From positions 1,556,001-1,620,000 of the forward strand of contig CAMQGK010000416.1 in assembly GCA_947000775.1 (NCBI GenBank): a stretch of 64,000 nucleotides of DNA, in the 5' to 3' direction. Positions 49,045 through 61,616 of this stretch are shown piece after piece; the first letter of the stretch is position 1, and the number at the start of each line of letters is the position of its first letter. Below the pieces are notes generated by a model that was given only the letters and a program-made list of their open reading frames with translations, was not told the origin of the DNA and searched no databases. This DNA comes from Pterois miles (Eukaryota > Chordata > Actinopteri > Perciformes > Scorpaenidae). Both the position numbers and the translations under genes were made by a program.

Positions 49045-49599
49045 CAGGGGTATCAAACGTACGGCCCACGGCCCAGATCAGGCCCGCAGAGGAGTTTAAT
49101 CTGGCCCACGAGATGATTTTGCAAAGTATAAAAATGAGCTGCATTTTTCAGTGAAAGAAACTGCAGTTCTAAGTGTGTCCACTGGATGTCGCAATAGCAA
49201 ATCTGTTAAGCAAGCAGTATTATGGCAGCATGTGTTCAAGTTGAAGCTGTCACTGTGGGAGACACAACTCGCGGGTGGTGACGCTGCTCACTTTCCTTGT
49301 CTATAAAATGTGTGCGCGACTCAACATGCTGCAGACATGAAGCCGTTCAAATTTCAGATTTTTGGTGAACTGGAGAAAGGCTTTTGCTCGCCATTCACCG
49401 TGAACGCCTCTGATCTGCTCTGAAATTGTTCATGCATTGCTCAGCTTTTATTTTTCTATCAATAAATAGTGTAGCCTGCAAGGCAGGGAGTAACTCAACC
49501 CTCTTGAATAGTTTCTACCTCACTTTGAAGGTCGTGGTGAGTCAGCTCAGGATTAAGATGTGGAAATGACTCTTCATCTTCATCTTCATCTTCAACCGC

Positions 49600-51329
49600 T
49601 TATCCAGGGTCGGGTCGTGGGGGCAATGACTCGGTAACACTTACTGGGTTGGGAGGGGGGCATTCCCAGGCCAGTGTGGAGATATAATCTCTCCATCTAG
49701 TCCTGGGTCGTCCCCGGGGTCTCCTCCCAGCTGGTCGTGCCTGGAACACCTCCCTAGGGAGGCGCCCAGGAGGCATCCTTACCAGATGCCCGAACCACCT
49801 CAACTGGCTCCTTTCAATGCAAAGGAGCAGCGGCTCTACTCTGAGTCCCTCACGGATGACTGAGCTTCTCACCTTATCTCTAAGGGAGATGCCAGCCACC
49901 CTCCTGAGAAACCCATTTCGGCCGCTTGTACTCGCAATCTAGTTCTTTCGGTCATGACCCAGCCCTCATGACCATAGGTGAGATTAGGCACGAAGATTGA
50001 CCGGTTGATAGAGAGCTTTGCCTTCCGGCTCAACTCTCTCTTCGTCACAACAGTGCGGTACAGCGACTGCAATACCGCCCCCGCTGCTCCGATTCTCCGG
50101 CCAATCTCACGTTCCATTGTTCCCTCACTCGTGAACAAGACCCCGAGGTACTTGAACTCCTTCACTTGGGGTAAAGACTCATTCCCTACCTGGAGTAGAC
50201 AATCCATCGGTTTCCTGCTGAGAACCATGGCCTCCGATTTTGAGGTGCTGATCCTCATCCCAGCTGCTTCACACTCGGCTGCGAACCGATCCAGTGAGCA
50301 CTGGAGGTCACAGACTGATGATGCCAGCAGAACCACATCATCTGCAAAAAGCAGCGATGAGATCCTCAGCACACCAATCTGCAAACCCTCCTTCCCCCGA
50401 CTACGCCTCGATATCCTGTCCATGAATATCAGGAACAGGTTTGGAGACAAGGCGGAACCCTGGCAAAGGCCAACGCCCACCGGAAACGAGTCCGACTTAC
50501 TGCCGAGAACCTGGATGCAGCTCTCGCTTTGGGAGTACAGGGATTGGATGGCCCTGAGAAGTGACCCCCTCACCCCATACTCCCGCAGCACCTCCCACAG
50601 TATACCCTGGGGGACTCGATCGTACGCCTTCTCCAAGTCTACAAAACACATGTAGACTGGATGGGCATACTCCCAGGCCCCCTCAAGGATCCTTGTGAGA
50701 GTGAAGAGCTGGTCCGTTGTTCCACGGCCAGGACGAAATCTGCATTGTTCCTCTTCAATCCGAGGTTCGACTATCGGCCGGACCCTCCTATCCAGCACCC
50801 TAGAGTAGACTTTACCAGGGAGGCTGAGTAGTGTGATACCCCTGTAACTGGCACACACTCTCTGGTCCCCCTTTTTGAACAGGGGAACCACCACCCCGGT
50901 CTGCCACTCTTTAGGCACTGTTCCCGACTTCCATGCAATGTTGAAGAGGCGTGTCATCCATGACAGCCCCTCCACACCCAGAGCCTTCAGCATTTCTGGG
51001 CGAATCTCGTCAATCCCGGGGGCCTTGCCACTGCAGAGCTGTTTAACTACCTCAGTGACTTCCCCTAGGGAAATTGATGACGATCCCCCATCAGCTTCCA
51101 GCTCTGCCTCTACAAGAGAGGGCGTATCAGTCGTGTTCAGGAGTTCCTCAAAGTGCTCCTTCCACCGCCCAGTTACCTCCTCAGTTGAGGTCAACAGTGT
51201 CCCATCCTTACTGTACACAGCTTGAATGGTTCCCCGTTTCCCCCTCCTGAGGTGCCGGACAGTTTTCCAGAAGCACCTTGGTGCCAACCGAAAGTCCTTC
51301 TCCATCGCTGCTCCGAACTCCTCCCACAC
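49600..51329 (-). pseudogene. LINE reverse transcriptase region, frameshifted near its end
   Basis: A 486-codon frame (51329-49869) contains the RT blocks in order: GKAPGIDEIRPEML, VDLEKAYDRVP (motif A aspartate), GLCQGSALSPNLF (motif B) and LLFADDVVLLAS (motif C, catalytic Asp pair, near residue 330). It then breaks, and the C-terminal part (RSQLRWFGHLVRMPPGRLP..RPRTRWRDYI) continues in another frame at 49899-49600. The RT core is well preserved, so the insertion is not very old. Plus-strand frames over the same DNA are mirror artefacts. Confidence 0.9.
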
Positions 51330-51643
51330 CCGCTGCTTTGCCTCCTTTATGGCAGCGGCTGCCGCCCCACGGGTCCGTCAGTACCTTTCAACTGCCTCCG
51401 GAGTCCTCCGAGATAACATATCCCAGAAGGACTCCTTCTTCAGTCAGACAGCTTCCCTGGCCACCGGTGTCCACCATGGTGTTCGAGGGTTACCGCCCCT
51501 TGAGGCACCTAAGACCCGCAGGCCACAGCTCACTGCCACAGCTTCAGCAATGGAAGCTTTGAACATCGCCCACTCATGTTCAATGCCCCAGCCTCCACAG
51601 GAATGCTAGAAAAGCTCCGCCGGAAGTGTGAGTTGAAGATCTC

Positions 51644-52712
51644 TCAGATAGGGGCCTCCTCCAGATGTTCCCAGTTCACCCGCACTACACGTTTGGGTTT
51701 ACCAGGTCTATCCAGGGTCTTCCCCCACCCTCTGATCCAACTCACCACCAGATGGTGATCAGTTGACAGCTCTGCCCCTCTCTTCACCCGAGTGTCCAAA
51801 ACATGCGGCCTCAGATCAGATGATACGATGACAAAATCGATCATCGATATTCGGCCTAGGGTGCTCTGGTACCAAGTACACTTATGAGCATCCTTATGTT
51901 TGAACATGGTATTTGTTATGGATAATCCATGACTAGCACAGAAGTCCAATAACAAATGACCGCTCAGGTTCAGATCAGGTAGGCCATTCCTCCCAATCAC
52001 GCCTCTCCAGGTACCTCCATCGTTGCCCACGTGTGCGTTGAAGTCCCCCAGCAGATCAATGGAGTCCCCTACTGGGGCCCCAAACAGGATTCCATTCAGG
52101 GTCTCCAAGAAGGTCAAATACTCTGAACTGCTGTTTGGTGCATATGCACAGACAACAGTCAGAGTTTTCCCCCCCACAACCCGAAGGCGCAGGGAGGCGA
52201 GCCTCTCGTTCACCGGGGTAAACCCCAACGGCAGCACTCAACCAGGGATTTGTGAGTATCCCCACACCCGCTTGGCGCCTCACACCTTGGGCAACTCCAG
52301 AGAAGAATAGAGTCCAACCCCTATCCAGGAGAACGGTTCCAGAGCCGAGGCTGTGCGTAGAGGTAAACCCCACCAGATCTAACTGATAGCGCTCCACCTC
52401 CCGCACAAGCTCCGGCTCTTTCCCCCACAGAGAGGTGAGGTTCCACGTCCCCAGAGCCAGCCTCTGCTGCCCAGGTCTGGTCCGTCGAGGTCCCTGGCTT
52501 TCACTGCCACCCATATGACAGCGCACCCGATCCCAGCGGTTCCTCCTGCGGGTGGTGGGCCCACAGGATGGAAAGGAGGGGGTCTCCCGGTTTCTTTTTG
52601 GGGGTGGGCCCGCTGCTCCGTGGCAAGCCCGGCCACCAGGCACTCGCTCATGGGCCCTCCATCTGGGCCTGGCTCCAGACGGGGGCCCCGGGCTTCCTTT
52701 GGGCCGGGTCAC
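51644..52712 (-). pseudogene. LINE endonuclease region, frameshifted
   Basis: Two overlapping frames (52712-52056 and 52237-51644) must be joined by a frame change to give an APE-type endonuclease. The first holds the N-terminal LALGTWNLTSLWGKEPELV motif. The second holds GDFNAHVGND, a catalytic Asp/Asn loop, and TDHHLV near its end, the conserved histidine of the fold. In the intact family this domain nicks the target DNA to prime reverse transcription. The frame change near 52200 means no intact protein can be made. It belongs with the RT at 49600-51329. Confidence 0.85.
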
Positions 52713-53116
52713 TCCTCCTCTGCCTCAGTTATTCATGGGGTTTTTGAACCATTCTTTGTCTGGCCCCTCACCTGAGACCAATTTGCCATGGGAGACCCTA
52801 CCAGGAGCACTAGGCTCCAGACAACACAGCCCTCAGGGTCATAGGGACACACAAACCTCTCCACCACGTTAAGGTGATGGTTCCCGGAGAACAAATGAGG
52901 TATTTGATTCCTAGAAGAGTTGTTGTATTTTGTTCAATCCCAGATAGCCTCTGACTTATACTTGTTGCCTTTGTAGATACACTGAGACGACAGTCTACGT
53001 TCCGATCACTGAGGCATTGTGTCCTTGAAATTGCCCCAATTTTTTCCTCTGAATTTTCAACTAATTTGAAGTGTTTTGTCAAGAGCTAAAATGAGTTTGA
53101 CACCCCTGCTCTAGAC

Positions 53117-53240
53117 TATTAAAGACTGATTCCGCCCAAATACTTATTCATGTCTAGAGACTTGTGGTTTTAAAGGTTGATTCTGTCTAAATACTGCTTC
53201 ATGTTTAGAGAGTTGTAGTTTTAAAGGTTGATTCCGCCTA
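53117..53240 (+). repeat. 51-bp tandem repeat, about 2.4 copies
   Basis: Unit beginning ttaaaggttgattccgcc and containing aatactgcttcatgtttag, repeated directly beside the hAT right end. Confidence 0.75.
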
Positions 53241-53252
53241 AATACAACTGAC

Positions 53253-53291
53253 TGACTGACTCTCTCTCTCTCTATCTGTCTGTCCCTCTCT

Positions 53292-53363
<72 letters not shown>
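53253..53363. repeat. (CT)n microsatellite
   Basis: Long tctctc array with a few interruptions in its first 40 bases. Confidence 0.92.
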
Positions 53364-53368
<5 letters not shown>

Positions 53369-55244
53369 GTTTAACAATACAGTTCATCTGTCTGATATTC
53401 AGATAAAGCATTTCTTCTTTCAGTCTAATCAGAAAAATTCAAATTTACCACTTTTGCAGTATTACAGTTTAGCTTCCAGCCTGTCCAGCATTATATTTCA
53501 GCTTTTATCTTATTTAGATGATGCAGTCTAGTTTCCAATTCAGCGAGTTTTACATTTCAACTTCAAGGTTTTTCAGCAGTGCAGTGCAATGGACTTGAGC
53601 CTTAACATTTTTTTTTTTTCACAATGCTTTGCAATTAATTTGAGCCATCAGCATTCACACACATTTTCAGCAGGAAATGCATTTACTAGTTTTCATTACA
53701 ATGATCAAAATCTTGTCAGATATTGAAATTCCCTGACTGAATATTATGGAATCAGATCAGTTTCAGTATTCACAAATGCACACAGAAGAATTCACAAATG
53801 TATTTGTGATTTATTTATAAATGACTCTCCACAAAAATATTTGTCAATGCACACAAAAAATAGTTAGCATTGTACATAAATGTTAAAAAATCCACACGCA
53901 AATTCAAAAATAAATTTCTGATGCACACACAAACATTTCTTGTTTTAAATGCATGTAATAGAGATCCACAAATATGTAAAAATAAGTTAAATAATAAGTA
54001 TGGTTTATTATTATTTTTACATATTCAGACTTTTTATGTATTTAGCCTACCAATTGTCTTGGTAAAATTATTACTATGATTAAAATTGTGTGTGATAGAT
54101 AATGTTATGTTTGTAAAAATCTGAAGGCTTTACTGGGGCTGGAGATGTGCTCATTGCAGGTGAGCGGAGAGGCAGGGCCCACAAATCATGTTGGAGAATC
54201 CACATCCAGGGGTGTGTTGTGTAAAGTCCCAATTGTTTATTGCACATCTTACAAATCACTTGGTTCACATTCTCTGGCTCTTCTTTTTCATTTGGTTTAA
54301 ACTAAAGAATCATAAAGCAGATGCATTTGCATTCTGTTTGCTAATGTGAGCAGACATCATTTCTATTGGAGTCAGGGCTACATGGGTAATATGTACAGCG
54401 TCCGACGTAGTTGTTACTGTTTTTTATATGCTCAAACAATGTGCTTAAGCATAGAGAAAAAGAGAAACTGAATATAGCACAAAATCCATAACATTATCAT
54501 GGCCAACCAATATTGTGTTGAACAATAATCTCATCATATTGCCCAGGTTTACCATATTTTACCACAGCTTTGTACAGCACCAAACGGTTGATAGACTCTA
54601 CTCAAGTCAACACCAAAAACAAGCAAATGTGCTGTTTTTCAAACTCTTCACAGTTCTAAGATTACAATTACAGATGAGCTTCTCGTGGACTCTATGACAG
54701 AACCAGTAGATATAGATCCAGATGTTGTTCACATTGTACTTACATCAACAAACTATGTTAAAAATAGGCCTGTATATTGACTAGTGAAGCATATTCTTAT
54801 CTGTGTGCATCATCAATCAATGTTACCAAACCGAAACACTAACTGCAACTTAAGGTGTAGAGCATAACTTATTTACCTGCTGTGCTGGACAGTCCATACA
54901 ATTGATTGTGTGATTGGTTAATGTAAACATATCCTTATTGGTGTCAAAGGTCAAACATTTGCTGAACCTGGACCTGTTAGGACAAGTCCTCTTCCCAATC
55001 AAGTGGCTTATGAAAAAACAAAGAAAACAATGAAGAGGTGTAGCATTTAGGCTTGTTTTGCAGTGGTATTACAGCAAACCAGGATATTTAGAAGTCCCGA
55101 CTGTATGATTTTCAGTACAGTCATAAATACTGCTGTATTATGTGATGTATTGTGGTGCACAGCATGTGCCACCAGAGGTTGTAACAGGCAGCAGAGCTCA
55201 GAAAGATGTGACTGTTTTGGGTTTAGTCTTCCTACTACAAAAGC
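53364..55244. other. bcas3 intron 4; possible repeat 53735-54000
   Basis: The 53735-54000 part repeats words such as cacaaatg and cacacaaatatttg and recalls the arms of the element at 59731-61609, suggesting a diverged relative. No exon was identified. Confidence 0.35.
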
Positions 55245-55522
55245 AGGGCTGCATGGTGGTGCAGTGGTTAGCACCATCGCCTCACAGCAAGAGGGTCGCA
55301 GGTTTGAATCCGGTTTGGGGCCCTTCTGTGTGGCATATTCTCCCCCGTGTTAGTGTGTCAGTTTAAGTTTAATTGATGACTCTAAATTGCCCATAGGTGT
55401 GAATGTGAACGTGAATGGTTGTCTGTCTTTGGCAATGGATTGGCAACCTGTCCAAGGTGTACCCAGCCTTTGGCTCCAGCTCCCCCGCAACCCCTTATGG
55501 GATAAGCGGTTGAAGATGGAAG
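55245..55522 (+). mobile_element. SINE family 2, near full length
   Basis: Head gggctgcatggtggtgcag, tgg, ttagcac, cgcctcacagc, B-box caggtttgaatcc, then gactctaaattgccc, gcaacctgtcc and a 3' end gggataagcggttgaagatgg, identical over the terminal 19 bases to the LINE end at 49587-49605. A gap removes the gggttttctcc segment. Confidence 0.85.
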
Positions 55523-57178
<1,656 letters not shown>

Positions 57179-57179
57179 A

Positions 57180-57691
57180 TGTAATGAGTTCGAGGTTCAG
57201 CAGTCACATGGCCTGCTGGATGAAGCTGTCCTGAAGCTGTGTGATGGCAGCAGGTAGGGCAGTTTGTGTCTGAGGTGGTAGGGGTCTGTGATAATCCTGC
57301 TGACCTTCTTCTTGCACTGCTGGGTGTAGAGGTCCTCCATGGATGGCAGCTCTGTCCTGGTGATGTGCTGAGCACTTCTCACCACCCTCTGGAGAGCCTT
57401 ACAATTGAAGGCGATGCAGCTGCCATAGCAGATGGTGATGCAGCCGGTTAGCATATACTCTGTGATGCATCTGTAGGAGTTGCAGAGTATCCTGGAGTCC
57501 ATGTTGAGCCTCCTCAGTCGGTGGAGGAAGAAAAGCCGTTGTCTCGCTGTCTTTGTGGTGCTGTCTGTGTGAGTCCAGGTCAGGTCCTGAACAAACCCAG
57601 AGGAACCTGAAGCTGCTGCCTCTTTCCATTGTAGTCCCACTGACTGAGATGGGGGCATGTCCTGCTCTCTGTCGCTTCCTGTGGTATACAA
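57180..57691 (-). mobile_element. L2/CR1-like LINE, 3' fragment of the RT ORF
   Basis: A minus-strand frame includes QRLFFLHRLRRLNMDSRIL, ALQRVVRSAQHITRTELPSM and then a DLYTQQCKKKV..DPYHLRHKLPYLLPS ending. This is the C-terminal domain after the RT in fish L2-type LINEs. The 5' portion, including the catalytic RT blocks, is missing, consistent with 5' truncation. On the minus strand the element runs directly into (TG)n. Confidence 0.8.
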
Positions 57692-59464
57692 TCAGTTTCT
57701 TTGTTTTTGCTAGTAAAGGAGGTTTGTGTCATGACATCAAGATGTCAGAGTTTTGGCCTGCTCTCTGTAGGCTGTCTCGTCGTCACTGGTGAACAGGCCG
57801 ATGACAGCTGTGTTGTCCTCAAACTTGAGTTAATATGACCTCTTCTATTTACAGGTCAGACGTGTACCACAGAGACTGAATCATATATTAAATAAGTTAA
57901 TAAAAACGGTCAGAAGGGCATATATACTGTAATACTGCATAACATGCAGTACACATGTTTTCTTTGATTACCATTTATTTTTGCAAGCTGCATGTTGAAA
58001 TACATTTTTCAGTTTAAACATGTTCTCATGGCTGGGCCAAAGTCTGAGCAGAATGGGCGACATTCATATCTTATTTAGAAAATTCACTTCTTTAAAGTCA
58101 GTCTTGGAAAATCATTAGAAGATTGTCTGCTCTGTGACTTAACAAATTACCCACAACGCTGCAAAGGACTCGCTCACAGAGTATCGCCTTTCATGTACAG
58201 GCTGTCACTGAAACATGCAAACTTCACATACATCCTGTGAGATCTAAACACACCAAAGTCCTTAATCAGTCTCTTTATAAACATCCACAGGCCGCGGGTA
58301 AGAGGACACACTCTTACTTTGCCCATGAACACACACATTGGCCACTGTGATGTGGCAGCTCTTGTGCTGCCAGCAGATTTTCTGTTGCAGTTATTATTGT
58401 GGAACAGAGGATTACAGCTGTTTTAGCCACATTACACATACACCCAGTAAAAATATGAGCTCGGTGAAGCTCCTCGGCCTTTCATTTGAACACCAATTCT
58501 GATTCACACAGCAGAGGCCAGCATGTTATCACATGCTGTCCTTCCTCATTGTTTTTCTTTCAGTTTTGAAAGTTTATGAGATGTTTCTGGATTGTGTTTT
58601 TTCGCAGCGTTTTAAGTAAGCATTGAAGGTGCCTTGGTCTCTGGCTCTTGAGTGGTTGTGAAGTGTTTGTGACAGTTGCTAAGCCAACACCCTCTGTAAT
58701 GGCCTGGCAGACTACGAACATACACATGTTCACACACACTTTCACACACTTGTGAGATGGGGACTTGTGACTGGTTGTATGAATGCTGACAGAGCTGTTT
58801 AGGAGATTTAGATTACTGTCGCCTTACACTGGAGAGGTGTCATCCACCACAGCCTGATAAGAGGCAGACTGTGGTAGACTAATTGTCTGTCTGCATACGT
58901 GTTGAGATGAAATTACCTGCTTGGAGGAGAAGTGTCTGCAGCAAGTGTCTGTGGATGTGCTGAAGACGTAGAGCTGTATTATAAAAAGTCCATAATCCTG
59001 TGCGACTTGTTGAGATGTTAATATGTGACTTTAGATAGGAAATTAATTTGCAGGATTTTCTGTCCCCTCCCAAACAAAGTTCTTGACTGTTTTCTTCAGT
59101 AATTTTAACAAGCTTATTTGTTTTTAAGTTTTAAAATTGAAGTAGTAGTAGTAATTTGATGATGGGCCAGGAAGTGTGCTAAGTTCAAGTTCAAGCTTCT
59201 GATCACCTGACAAATTGGTATCTTTATTTCCTCAAGGATTGTAGATTTACAAATATATATTACAAATATATATTTACGTATTTACAAATTTATGGTTTTA
59301 AGAAGCTATTATTCCTTGATTTTGAGGAGGTGACAATGTAGGTGCATAAGACATTTTTCACTGTGAAATTTCATTTCTTTTCTTTTCATTTTCTTTTGGC
59401 ATCAATGGAAAAAACTATAAATGAATGAGATTTTAATTTAAGATTTTTAATTCAATAACATTTT
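57692..59464. other. bcas3 intron 4, nothing recognised
   Basis: No bcas3 exon, RNA gene or clear repeat was identified. Confidence 0.4.
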
Positions 59465-59723
59465 AATGCCTCTGTGCTGGCATCAGCTGTGGCCAGAGGA
59501 TGTTTTCAGGCCGTCTGTCCATCGGACCCATTAACGTGATATCTCAGAAACGCTGGGAGGGAATTTCTTCAAATTTGGTACAAATGTCCACTTGGACTCA
59601 AGGATGAACTTATTAGGATCTGGTGGTCAAAGGCCACTGTGACCTCACAAAACATGTTTTGGCCATACTCAAGAATTCATATGCTAAATATGACAATTTC
59701 ACACATGTCCAACAGGATAAAGT
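59465..59723 (+). repeat. Interspersed repeat fragment, cut by the inverted-repeat element
   Basis: ctcagaaacgctgggaggg, gtccacttggactcaagg and ggtggtcaaaggccactgtg are phrases I recognise from a common fish dispersed repeat. The fragment stops at the insertion point of the 59731-61609 element. Class unknown. Confidence 0.4.
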
Positions 59724-59730
59724 GATAAAT

Positions 59731-61609
59731 ATGGAAGTTATTATTGGACTTTATTAGTAGTAAGCCACAGAAGACAATCCACAAATGTGTACCATGATTT
59801 CTAAATATTTCACATATTTCACATAAACACATTTTTCATATCCACAAAAATAAAGGATGATTTGCAAATACCCACAACTTACTCTGTAAATATCATGTTA
59901 AGTCCACATAAAATGTCATAGGTTTAATGTAAAGTGATAAATATGCCTTTGCTCATCAATTTGTACACGTGGAATGATAGTTACACATTTGCAGATTGTT
60001 TCCTGTGCATTTATGGGCCATGTTACATTTGCAACTTCCCTCCAGTGTGCTTACGTAATTTTGTCCAATTTGTACCGCACAACACCTGCAGAAAAGATCT
60101 ACAAGTATAAGGTGCATTTACTAGCTCCACCAGAAGGTGGTGACATTCCCTCACATGAGCTGACAGAACTACAGCCTACAGCTGCTGGCAGAGAGCTAGA
60201 ACAAGAGTCAGTTCAACCACCAGGAGACGACCAACAGCCTCAAAGACGACGTGAAACATGTTTATTTAACCCAGCGGTCATGATTCAGGATCGGATTAGT
60301 CATTAGATGAGTGTGCTGTGATCGCTCAGCTGTTACTGCCATTAGCTACAGTTAGCTAGCTTAGTGCTAGCAGTGGTAATAGTTAGCTGTGTCAAAGTTA
60401 GCTGGCATTAGGACCCAGCAGTAGACATAAATCGGTGGGCAGGCATCTGGCTTCTGTGAGCGGGCCCATTGTAAACACAAGAGTCGGCTCAGGTACGTGA
60501 GTGTATTGATCAGGCTGATTATTTGATCATAATCACATCCTCCCATCTATAGGCTACGTAGTACATTCTATCACACGCTGAATATTCACTGATCTGGGTG
60601 GGTAGGTGAAGTCACTGACAACAGGTCAGTGGTCATGCAGCCTACCTGGGCTCATCATTTAGATCAGGTACACAGATTTGTGTGTGAGGAATGAATGAAT
60701 GAATAGCATAGTGCTAGTAACCTATAGATGGGAGGATGTAATTATGATTGTATAGTCATCCTGATCAAAACACTCTGGCTCCGGCTCTTGTGTAAGAGCA
60801 ATAAACGCAGAGCAAGCACAGCACACTGGAGATGTTCCCTGTCGTCTTTCAGGATGTTGGTCGTCTCCTGGTTGTTGGACTGACTCTTGTTCTAGCGTTC
60901 TGCCTGCAGCAGTAGGCTGTACTTCCGTCAGCTCATGTGAGGGAATGTCGCCACCTTCTGGTGGAGCCAGTAAATGCACCTCATACTTGCAGATGTTTTC
61001 TCCAGGGTCTTGCGTTAGGAATTGGAAAAATTACGTAAGCACACAGGAGGGAAGTTGCAAATATCATGTGGCCCATAAATGCATCACATGTAAACCTATA
61101 ACAATTTATGTGGACTTAAAATGCATATTTACAGAGCAAGTTATGCATATTTACAGATTGCCTTGTATTTTTGTGGATGTGACTTTACACAACACAAATA
61201 CAAAAATACATTTGCAGATAGTGAAATATTTGTAGATCATGGATATTTTTGAATTGTGTTCTGCTGATTACAACTATTATCTATTTTTGCTGCAGTATAA
61301 AGTGGACAAATTTCTGGAAACAAACAGGAGGAAAGTCACAAATGTCACATGGGCCATGAATGCACAGGATGTGATCTGCAAATGCACAGAAATCATTACA
61401 TGTGTTAAACTTGATGCGTATATATCATTTTACATGTAAAACTTAAATTCTGTATTTACAGAGTAAGTCATGCATATTTGCAAATCACACTTTTGTGTTT
61501 ATAAAAATATGTGTTTGTGAATTGTGAAACATTTAGAAATCATGGTACACATTTGTGAATTGTCTTCTGTGGCTTAAACTCCAATAAAAGTCCAATAAAA
61601 ACTTCCATA
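59731..61609. mobile_element. 1.88-kb inverted-repeat (fold-back) element with target duplication
   Basis: The ends are atggaagtt..ttattggactttatta at the left and the complementary taataaaaacttccat at the right, flanked by gataaat at 59724-59730 and 61610-61616. The left arm (to about 60560) and the right arm (from about 60716) mirror each other over most of their length. Matching segments include the outer 350 bp, a block at 60110-60250 against 60840-60985, and an inner pair at 60520-60560 against 60716-60755. About 155 bp separate the arms. The right arm carries an extra internal duplication, and the left arm has about 220 bp not found in the right. No transposase is present. Confidence 0.8.
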
Positions 61610-61616
61610 GATAAAT

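Larger units (their letters stand above)
49571..52884 (-). mobile_element. LINE with APE endonuclease and reverse transcriptase, near full length, broken
   Basis: A 3.3-kb non-LTR retrotransposon inserted in the hAT element. On the minus strand a 5' region starts ggaaccatcaccttaacgtgg. An apurinic-type endonuclease, a reverse transcriptase and a short C-terminal region follow. The 3' end is ggataagcggttgaagatg with a (GAAGAT)n tail. The simple-repeat tail and very short 3' UTR suggest an RTE/Rex-type clade; I hold the clade loosely. Reading-frame changes between the endonuclease parts, before the RT and near its end show that it cannot move by itself. Confidence 0.85.
49045..53108. mobile_element. 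hAT-type (Charlie-like) transposon, interrupted by a LINE
   Basis: The ends are caggggtatcaaac and its counterpart gtttgacacccctg, the CAGGGGTGTCAAAC-type end of Charlie-like hAT elements. They are flanked by 8-bp duplications ctctggac (49037-49044) and ctctagac (53109-53116), one mismatch, matching the NTCTAGAN preference of this group. Removing the inserted LINE (49571-52884) leaves about 750 bp without a transposase, so it is a non-autonomous copy. Confidence 0.82.

Noticed and set aside
49978..52872. Long plus-strand open frames opposite the LINE
   Set aside because: Antisense shadows of the minus-strand endonuclease and RT.
54160..54175. Acceptor-like cattgcag followed by gtgagcggagaggcag, which reads VSGEA, the start expected for the next bcas3 exon
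   Set aside because: The match to the family stops after five residues and no donor follows in a sensible place. The cag|gtgagc is as likely a decoy donor.
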